64,000 bases of DNA from Costus lasius (lineage: Eukaryota > Streptophyta > Magnoliopsida > Zingiberales > Costaceae): contig CM050446.2 of the NCBI GenBank assembly GCA_027563935.2, positions 129,741,608 through 129,805,607 on the forward strand, given 5' to 3'. Below the pieces are notes generated by a model. The model was not told where the DNA came from and searched no databases. It saw only the letters and a program-made list of their open reading frames with translations. Numbering within the stretch: position 1 is the first letter of the stretch; the number at the start of each line of letters is the position of its first letter. Position numbers and translations under genes: made by a program. Shown piece after piece: positions 55,701-64,000 of this stretch.

Positions 55701-58700
55701 AATGACATTTCGCTCACATAAGAATTTTTCACATGAATATTGTTTATTCAAAAAAGTGACTATTTATATACCCATGCTTTGCAGAAAGTGGATCTGCAGT
55801 TTGCATCTAGCCTTATTTGCTTGATTAGAAGTGTTAAGAAGGCACTGATGGTTCATCAAGATTTATCAGAAAGCAGTATCATAACTTCTGAAATTATGGT
55901 TGGCCACTTCACAGGCATTGAGGTCTCTCCATATTTACTGAAAATTTTGATCATTTATCTTGATTGTCATCATACAATAGCCCTTTCTTTACTGTTTTTT
56001 CCTACTATTATAGTATTTTGCATATTCACAATGAAACTTGTAACTTGGTGACATGTTCTAATAGTTCCTCGTTGTTCAACTATTTCTTTGGTTGATTGGA
56101 TTCCTCAATTTATATATGATTTGCTTATCTCTCATGCTTGGGTACTTGTATAAACGTCCTTTTACTGTATGTCATCCTCAAACAGCCCAATGTAAAAATT
56201 GAGGCAAATCATATAGTTATCTACATTGACCTGCCTGGATGCAGAACTTGGTAGGCAAATATACAGTTGTACCCTTTTATATTATGTGATACACAATGGC
56301 TATTTTACTAAAGCAATATTCTTCTACGAACTTACTTCTGTTGGAACATTGTTTACATTTCTGATCACTTATTGCAATTCCCCTTTTTTTTTCATCGTTG
56401 ATATATTTTTATTATATAGAATATCATTTGAAGTAATTCTCATTCAACTAGAGTCGTTGGTTTATCACAATTTTTTTAGTTTATTTGCTGTGAATTTTGA
56501 AGACGGTTTCTGCATGATTTGAATGCAACCAATTAAATCTGACTATTGCCAGGATATCTAATCTTGCCTGATCTTTAACCCATAGCAATCTTAATTTTGT
56601 CATTTATTCATATACTACTGCGCAAAAGCATTTCACACGCTGTAAAAACTTTTGCTGGCTGCTTTGGTTTGGTGACAGCTGATCGCTATAGACATTATGA
56701 AATGTAGGTATTTTCTTTATGTTTCAATAGGGTTGGTAAAGTCATTGCTTAGTAAGTACCAGATCCAACACCAGCATGGAAGAGGGGTGGTACTGGTCCG
56801 GTATGTAAGTAAAATATAAACATATATATAATATATACACATCAATTGGACTGGTTTTTAAAATCTGGAGCTTAAACAAGGTATATTTTCCCAACCATCC
56901 TGTTGTTATTAAGTGTAGGCCACAAATCCCTGATTTCATTGAGATAGATGGATGGAAAGAAGATATTTTTCAACATGATATGTGGTAATAACACAACATA
57001 TAGAACTCTAACTCATGAACTCAAGGTAGCTAAGTTGTTGCAACCTTGATTTTAACACTTCCCTATAAGTTGTATCGACTGCACAAAAAAAATCTTGTTT
57101 GTCTTTGTATGTGAAAAGATAGTTTGTGAATAATTAAGTGCCACATGTCTATGTGTGTAGATTGCTTCAGTCTTCATGCGGCAGCAAGAGTGTGATCCTT
57201 ACTCGTGAAAGAGACTATCTAATAACTAAGTGCCACGTGATCATGCATATGTTGTCTGCATGCAGTAATAGAATTGCTACTTGTTCATGAGGCATAAAGG
57301 GTGCTAGGTGTTGTCCATGTACACACATTAAAGGTAGTTTGTGCTTGTTTGCATGTGGTGGTAAAACCGCTACATGTTCATGTGAGAGGCACACTTGTAG
57401 AAGTGTCATCCAGCCAGTATGCACAAACCGCAGCAATCTGCATGCTAGTAGTAAGATCAATACTTATTCATGAGCGAGATAAGCATGGAAGTGTTGCATG
57501 TCCATCCATATGAGAGATAATATATATCATTTATGCATGTGATATACTTGTTCTACTTGGGGAGGGTAGATCTCGTAGTCTTTTGAATCGACTTTCCATG
57601 ACATGAGCTCCACGGAGGTTGTCATCCCTACAGAGACGGGTGATGTAAGTGTTCGGCTTTGGTTGTCTACAAGTTGCAACACTAGGAATCATCAAAAATA
57701 TAATTGCAAACTCCAATTATCATTGATACTGACACCATCGTGGACATTGTCAATTCATCTCTCATTTCTATGAAGCTAGAGAATGAGGGGCTAAGCAAAC
57801 CTTTGTTCAACATGATCGGGAACCAATTTAGGGAGGCCAGTTGTAGGGATATTTGTTTTAGTAATTTCTACTGCAGGCTGACTGGTTTTTGCTTGCTAGG
57901 TTAGGGCTGCAATTTGGCTAGGGTAGGGAAGCTGATTGTAGAGTAACTTATGCAAGATGGAAAATTGCTAGATATCAAGTGGGCTAAAGCCTGCAGGGTG
58001 GTGGCACTACGGGATTCTATAATGGTCGACTAGAAAGAGTCTAGCATAGGGACAATAGTAGTAGGACTGACAACAGGTATAGTGGTTGTAAGCACTACAG
58101 GTAACTTGCTTTAGTGTGTACGTGTAGGGTTCAAGAATGGTGCCAACAATGAGGATAACAGTTTTGTCCAAATTTTTTTCATTTTTGGATGGAGAAAAAT
58201 ATATGGAGATATAGAAGGTGGTAGTTAGCTTGCTGCTTGTGGTAAGGTTGTCAACAACAGCAGCTATGATCAGGCCTGGCAAAAAATTATACGACCCGCC
58301 AACACGACACGACACGACATGAGTTTTCGCGGGTTTGGGTTTACCATAATCGTGTTTCGTGTCATTATCGTGTCGACCCGTTTATGACACGCTAAAATTC
58401 GTGTCGTGTCGTGTCGTGTCGCGGGTTGACCCGTCTAACCCATATATAATATATATTATATAAAATTAATAATTTATAGATAATTTTAATATAGTGAGTT
58501 AAACAGGTTATTCATGTCGTGTCGTGTCAATCGTGTCGTGTTGTGTTATCTAATAACTTTATATTATAAATCGTGTCAATTGTGTCGTGTCGTGTCGTGT
58601 TATATGACACGACCTATTTATTAAACGTGTTAATCGTGTCGTGTCGTGTCACCTGTGAAATAAGCGGGTCGTGTCTGTGTTTCGTATATTGACACGTATA

Positions 58701-60901
58701 CATAAACGGGTCGTGTTCGTGTCAAGCACAATCGTGTCACGTGTCAAGTATGACACGACACGTTATGACACGCGAAACACGAATTGCCACCCCTAGCTAT
58801 GATGCCATTTAAGGAGTGCTACAAAGAAAATAATTGTAGCTAGGTTTTTCTACAGAGGAGGGTATAAGAGAGGAGATGGCTAGGGTTGGCACTTGGACTG
58901 ATCCTAAATTGGTTGGAGTGTGATTCACTTTAGGTAGAGTACAAATATGTAAAGGCATGGAGAAAACAGCCGTGTGGAACTAAACATGTAGTATTGACAT
59001 ATAATACTTTTTAACTGAATAATTGTTAACCAACACTATGAGTCATCTTTTAAGTATAATACTTTTTACAAGTTCTCTTAGTTGTTGTGTTGGTAAGAAC
59101 CTGTCAGTCTGTTCAAGTTAGTAGCTTTTTTCTTATGTATGAACATAATGCAGGCACTTAGAGAAGCATACGGTTGGGGCGACATTGCTTATCAGGGTAT
59201 GGAGCTGCTTCAAATAATTCTTTTGAAGTTATCTGATATGGTGCAAGAGGCTTATGAAGGTTGGTATTGATTTTATTTTCTTTATCTAATCTTTTTGGGG
59301 TTTATTATTGTCTCTTTTTCGGATGCTTTTGTCAACTTAGAAATAAGCAACTAATTAAGGTCTGTTTGCCTGGGAGGTAGCAATTGAGCAGAAGATGTAT
59401 TGTGAACCTGGTTTTTTCTGTGAGGTATTGAGATATATGTTTATGTCACCCATCTGTAGAAGCAGTTCTCCAAAATGTGGATTCTGTAACTTGGTTACCA
59501 ATAGGACAGAAGAAAAGCAAACGGCTTCCAACTCTTCTTTAAAACCTGAATATTCTACTAGGCATGATTTGCTTCCTCATTTGGAAATTATTGCGAGAAA
59601 TCTCTTATGGTTGTGAGTTGTGACATTGCTTATTTGGAAATTATTCATTTTGATGACCAGTGAGAATATTGTCAAACTCCAAGTATTAAGCGGAAATTGT
59701 ATGTATGGTTACTGAATTATCACTAATTTTACAAATAAGTTACTATCTATTTTTTTATTACCATTAGAACATAAAATAATTAAACTTTTTACAACTACTC
59801 ACTGATGGTAAATTTTACCATCATAGTTTTATATCATGATAATTATCTAATATACTAGCATAGGCGAGAAATTTAGTGGTTTAATGGACCTAAATGTAAC
59901 AAATGCCAAGTTAATTCATCAAATCTGATTACTTTAACTCGGCAGATAATTTGATTAAAGAATATAATAGTTTAATGATTTAACTGCAACAAAAGATAAT
60001 GTAGTGATGATCTATACTCAATCTAGATGAAAGTATTTTAAATATTAATTATTTAGAACTTGTTTCGTTTTTTGGTCCTTGGCTAATGTGTTTTAGACCT
60101 GGATTAGTTAAGCCTACAGTTCAGAGTTTAGGTTCAAGTTCCGTACTAGGTCGGCTAGCTGCTTTTTAATAACATTGTTGGTTTACATGTGTTGTACTTC
60201 CTAAGTTTAACAAACGTCTAGGTAATTTCCATTGGAAATCATATTTTTTTTGCTTAATATTTCAGGGAAGACTGTTGGAGTCATCATATTGAACAATGAG
60301 CTTTCTTCAGAATCTGGAAAATTGCTAGATGTGAAATCTACACCACGAATTATACGATTTTTAGAAGAATCAAGCTCAACAAATACAACTGATTCCGAAG
60401 TGCTGCTTGTTCGGAGGACTTTGGCTTGGATAACGGGGATTATCCTTCTGGTATCTACGTTAATTGGGGTAAGCGTTATAGTTTAATCCTTTTCATTATA
60501 TTGAAGAATGAACTGCTGATATCACTGCACTTCGTTCCTGCCTCCTATTCTGGACAAGAAAAAAAAAACTATTTGCTCTGAGAAGAGCTGTATGGGCTAA
60601 GAACTGAGTTGCTGTTGTTACATCTATTTTCTTCTGACCACATTTTTTAAGCACAACCTTATTACTTTCTTTCGGGTTCTCTATTTCTACCTAAGTTTTT
60701 ATGATATATAAGCTCTTAAAATTGTAATTATGTCTCACCATCTCGACATCCAGTGATGATAGTTTCTAACCATTGCACGAAGATTCTCTTAAAAATATGA
60801 TGCATCCTAATGCTGTGGCTTTGCCGTTTCAGATCTACTTGTTGCTGAATATGCCACTTACAAGGGACACCCTTCTTTACTCCAATGTCAAGCTAGATTG
60901 A
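52725..60901 (+). CDS. Type I membrane protein, DUF7794-like, function unknown
   Basis: Eleven exons join in frame to 376 residues: 52725-52793, 52912-52995, 53959-54054, 54226-54301, 54376-54471, 54599-54687, 54796-54900, 55785-55922, 59154-59259, 60266-60468 and 60833-60901. All borders are GT-AG. Residues 1-23 are a signal peptide (HLSLLIVSFFLFLQA). The lumenal part has NGLAVFLDGSSHRYF, EIAATISVLLGFAPPSSLA, LLPDPFDKPHAILMLEISG and two close cysteines (LECGGTC). One membrane helix lies near residues 337-360 (WITGIILLVSTLIGIYLLL), followed by a short tail, TRDTLLYSNVKLD. This layout fits the plant DUF7794 family as I remember it; no biochemical role is known to me. It probably sits in the ER/secretory pathway. 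No breaks were seen. Confidence 0.78.
57175..57530. repeat. Degenerate tandem repeat, unit ~88 bp, four copies
   Basis: Inside intron 8 of the membrane-protein gene. Four units begin with a CTGCATGC-like motif at about 57175, 57259, 57352 and 57441. Each is followed 20-25 bases later by a TACTTGTTCATGAG-like motif and then a GTG-rich segment. The copies are strongly diverged. No coding function. Confidence 0.6.
58271..58795. mobile_element. hAT-type MITE (525 bp) rich in GTGTC pentamers
   Basis: Begins CAGGCCTGGCAA and ends TTGCCACCCCTA, a 12-base imperfect inverted repeat. It is flanked on both sides by the identical octamer GCTATGAT (58263-58270 and 58796-58803), the hallmark 8-bp hAT target duplication. 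The interior consists largely of short tandem runs of GTGTC or GACAC around an AT-rich centre. It encodes no transposase. It lies in intron 8 of the membrane-protein gene. Confidence 0.88.
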
Positions 60902-63900
60902 GGTCAAAAGTGGTGGATAAATATCCTTTGTTGTAGCCAACAGAGGCTTTTTGGATCCTGATTATCAAACATCTTTCCTCGTCGTGCTCTTTAGCAAACA
61001 GCAGAACGAATAATTGTTTCACTGTTGTATAAGGTACTCCTATGTGAGATTAATTACTCACTTATTCATGGTTTTTGTGCAGAGCGATTGCTGCAGGAGA
61101 AATACATGTAATCGTAATGGTAACATTGCATTTGGTTCTTGTTTTTCATCTGATCCCAGCGGCAACAGCCAGATATGTATGGCTGTTTCTGGTTGTAAAT
61201 GCTACTATTATGGGCCGTATTTTGCACTGGATACACCATAAGTCTTATGTGAAAGATGTGGCCATGTTTCAATAATTACAATATATTATGTATATTTCAT
61301 TTGGTAGCATATCATTAATCTGTTTGGCTGACGTCATATTGGAGTTTTCAGTTTAATTATGTACATTTCTTAATGAAGTTTCATCTATAAGCCAACTCAT
61401 TGAGGGCGAGAATTTAAATATTCGTGGGCAAGATATCCGCCTGGAATCTTTTTTATTAATTATCCATCACTGCGTTGCTCTGGTACGTGAGAATTGAGAT
61501 GCCATTTTCTTAATCGGGGATTGAGTTGCTTAATCTTATTGATGCTTGTACGCGCTGGGCACTATGGCTAGACGAAGGAATCGTCTTTTAATCTGGAATT
61601 AGTATAAGATTAATTCCCCTGCCAACTTATGGGTATTTTTTATTAGCCCTATTTTATTGGACGAAATTTACCGAGAATAAAAAAATATTTATTGAATCTA
61701 GACTCCAAAAATTATTAGATTTAATATGTTTTTTTTCTATAGTTTTTATAAAAAAAACAGGATTATTGGTCGAAAAAATGATTTGCATACCAAAGATAAT
61801 TCAAAACAACGAGCCTTCGGACAATTGATTATGTTGCGCTTAGCTCTGGTGAGTTGAGTTGAAGTTGGGGACGGCAAAAAAAAATCGTCTAACCTAAAAG
61901 AGTATGTTGCAAAATATCTATTCTTCACAAGCAAACAACTGAAAATTGCTTACTTTAAAATTTCAGAAGATGATGACTGGTAATTAGTTCGCCAAAAACT
62001 AGTCTGAGATCATCGAAGCATGCAATTAACCAAAGAGGTCAAAATGCAAGATCAGACCATGCGTCAAAGTGGCTTTGTCGCGGTCGATAACAGTCACTTC
62101 ATCATCTGATCAAGTAATAATGAGAAATTGGAGATGTTGAAAAATATAATGGAACTCAAAGTCAACGAGAATGTATAAAATGAAGAATTAATGAATTATG
62201 ATGCAAGTTGGAGAGTAAAGGCTTTTACCTTTCTCCCCCTTGGCAAGTAGGAGAGTCTTTCAAGACGCAGGATCTTACGAACAAGTTAGGATTGAATAAT
62301 GATGCAATTCTCATTCCATCCACTCCCTGATATCATTGAGCCATATGTAGATTGCTTCATTGGCTGCCGGCTGATACGTTTTCTCGTAACGTGGCTTTGA
62401 TGCGGTTCTAGAGATGACAATGGGGTGGGTAGAGACGGGTTTTGCCATCTCGACTCGATTCAGAATTTTCAAAACCCATCCCCGAGATTATTATTTTACT
62501 TTTCACGTGAATTTAATTAATTTTTTTTATTATTTATAAATTAATTATAATATTTTTTAAATGAGAATTGATCCTACAACGATTCTTACTATTTGAACTA
62601 AAAACTCCATTTAATTAATTACTTAATTAATTGTAAGTTATTAATATTCCCTTTGATTATAAAATATGGTTTTCAAATAATTGCACAGATGTAAATAAAT
62701 ATGATGCAACATATTTAAGGTAGTATGTTTTATTTATGTAATTATTACGGCTAATAAATTAACATTTCACCATTTTTTTCCTTTTATCATAATCGTAAAT
62801 TGTGTCGCTACCAATAATGTGAGACTTTTAAGTATTATTAAATGTTTTTGTTCTTGTGATTTAAGATCAAATATCTATGATAAATTGCTTTACTAATGGA
62901 TCACACGACGATTATGATACTAATAAAAGTTTCTTACTAAAAGTGCGAGATTAATGTCCTATTTAACTAAAAAAAAATAAAGATTTTGTTAAAAGATTTT
63001 AATATAAATACATTATGGGTAGAAATAGCGATTTAAGTCAGCAGATCATAAATACATAGTTTGACTTTGACCTATTCAAACATTGGCTCATCTAAATACA
63101 AGTCAACTTGACTTTGACTCAAACAACTCATTTATTATATAAATAGATAAATAAATAATAAATATAATATATATTAAAATATTATATTTACTATATATTA
63201 TAAGTATATAATATAATATTTATACATGTAAAAATACAATATGTGTATAATAGTTATAATATAAATAAGTTATGTAGGTCAAACCGTTTATGTTTCAACC
63301 CGATCTAATTAATTTTAAGTTATAAATGGTTTAACTCAATTACGACCTAAACACAATTAAGCCTAACCCAAATACGGCTAACTTCATGTTAACATTCAAG
63401 ATAGGTTAGTGGATCAAGTGAATTGTTATTAACTCTAATAATAGAAAATGGGATAGTTCATAATGTGCCTTTTATGTGATGGCAAATTAACCTTAAAGAT
63501 GTATATTCTAGAACATATAAATGATTTTAATTTCTTAGATATCCAATTCCCTCATTCCTTTAGATATTATTGGACTTTTATATAAAGCATAGATGAGTTT
63601 TGAATGCTTTGAAGATGATTTTTCATGTAGTCTTATGGAAAAGGACACTCTTACATGAGTATTTATATTTGGTCATAAATTTAGAATGAGACTTATATTA
63701 TATCGTATGAAAAATTAAGATACTCATCACACCTCTATATAATGATATATCTACAAATAAATTTAATATATCTATAGAAGAAAAAAAAATTGTTATATGT
63801 ACCTAAGATCAACCATATTACAAGAACCTATTCAACATGATTAACTCAATTAATTATACTATCACCACCTATAGGAGGCAACAAAATTCATATATCAATT

Positions 63901-64000
63901 TCAATTTTTATCCAAACAATAAAATTCATTTCACAGTATAAAACTCATATATCATACCTAAACCAACAATATCTCTTGTATCATTACAAGCAAAATTACT
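60902..64000. other. 3' flank and intergenic DNA, no supported gene
   Basis: The first ~450 bases are probably 3' UTR of the membrane-protein gene. Beyond that the DNA is AT-rich. A stretch at 62410-62490 (GATGACAATGGGGTGGG...) resembles one end of a hAT-like MITE, but no partner end was found. No ORF with a recognisable domain. Confidence 0.5.

Noticed and set aside
58310..58800. CRISPR-like or telomere-like array (repeated GTGTC)
   Set aside because: Repeats are contiguous pentamers without spacers, and the block is bounded by hAT ends; it is a plant MITE.
61014..61275. ORFs on both strands after the membrane-protein gene
   Set aside because: Probably 3' UTR; both strands are open by chance and neither continues the protein.
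62410..62490. Possible third hAT-like MITE
   Set aside because: Only one end-like motif (GATGACAATGGGG) seen; no partner end or 8-bp duplication.

Overview
This is nuclear DNA from a flowering plant. It has spliced genes with GT-AG introns, a nuclear-type tRNA-Ala gene, long AT-rich spacers, and full-length and solo LTR retrotransposons, hAT-type MITEs and a tRNA-derived SINE. The protein families and the GC-rich first exons beside AT-rich introns suggest a monocot. A Zingiberales-like or other non-grass monocot is my guess and is not proven by the sequence.

Layout. (1) 1-2270: the 5' half of a Notchless/NLE ribosome-assembly gene on the minus strand, running off the left edge. (2) 2270-12700: mostly non-coding. 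It holds a 145-bp tandem repeat, a possible orphan first exon (minus, ~6430-6946), tRNA-Ala(UGC) at 9127-9199, and a 1.65-kb solo LTR at 9822-11470. (3) 12723-37152: a silicon-efflux (LSI2/SIET-like) transporter gene, plus strand, three coding exons. Its second intron is about 22.6 kb and is filled with transposons: a hAT-type MITE, a 5.7-kb Reina-like chromovirus, a SINE and a 7.9-kb Galadriel-like chromovirus. Both chromoviruses lie antisense to the host gene and both have perfect 5-bp target duplications. (4) 39815-43742: a five-exon NAC transcription factor gene with a C-terminal hydrophobic anchor. (5) 44414-47485: a six-exon GH28 polygalacturonase gene, minus strand, convergent with the NAC gene. 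(6) 48117-52044: a short LTR element carrying only a broken gag (TR-GAG type). (7) 52725-60901: an eleven-exon gene for a predicted type I membrane protein, DUF7794-like, with a hAT MITE and an 88-bp degenerate tandem repeat in its eighth intron. (8) 61000-64000: AT-rich sequence with no recognisable gene.

The five host genes have unrelated roles: 60S ribosome assembly, silicon/metalloid efflux, membrane-tethered transcription control, pectin remodelling and an unknown secretory-pathway membrane protein. They look like an ordinary gene series and not a functional cluster. I reconstructed the exons by reading splice sites and frames by hand; every junction listed keeps the frame. I found no clear novel multi-gene system. 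The most interesting structures are the transposon-packed LSI2-like intron, the gag-only element whose reading frame runs into its own 3' LTR, and the pentamer-rich hAT MITE.
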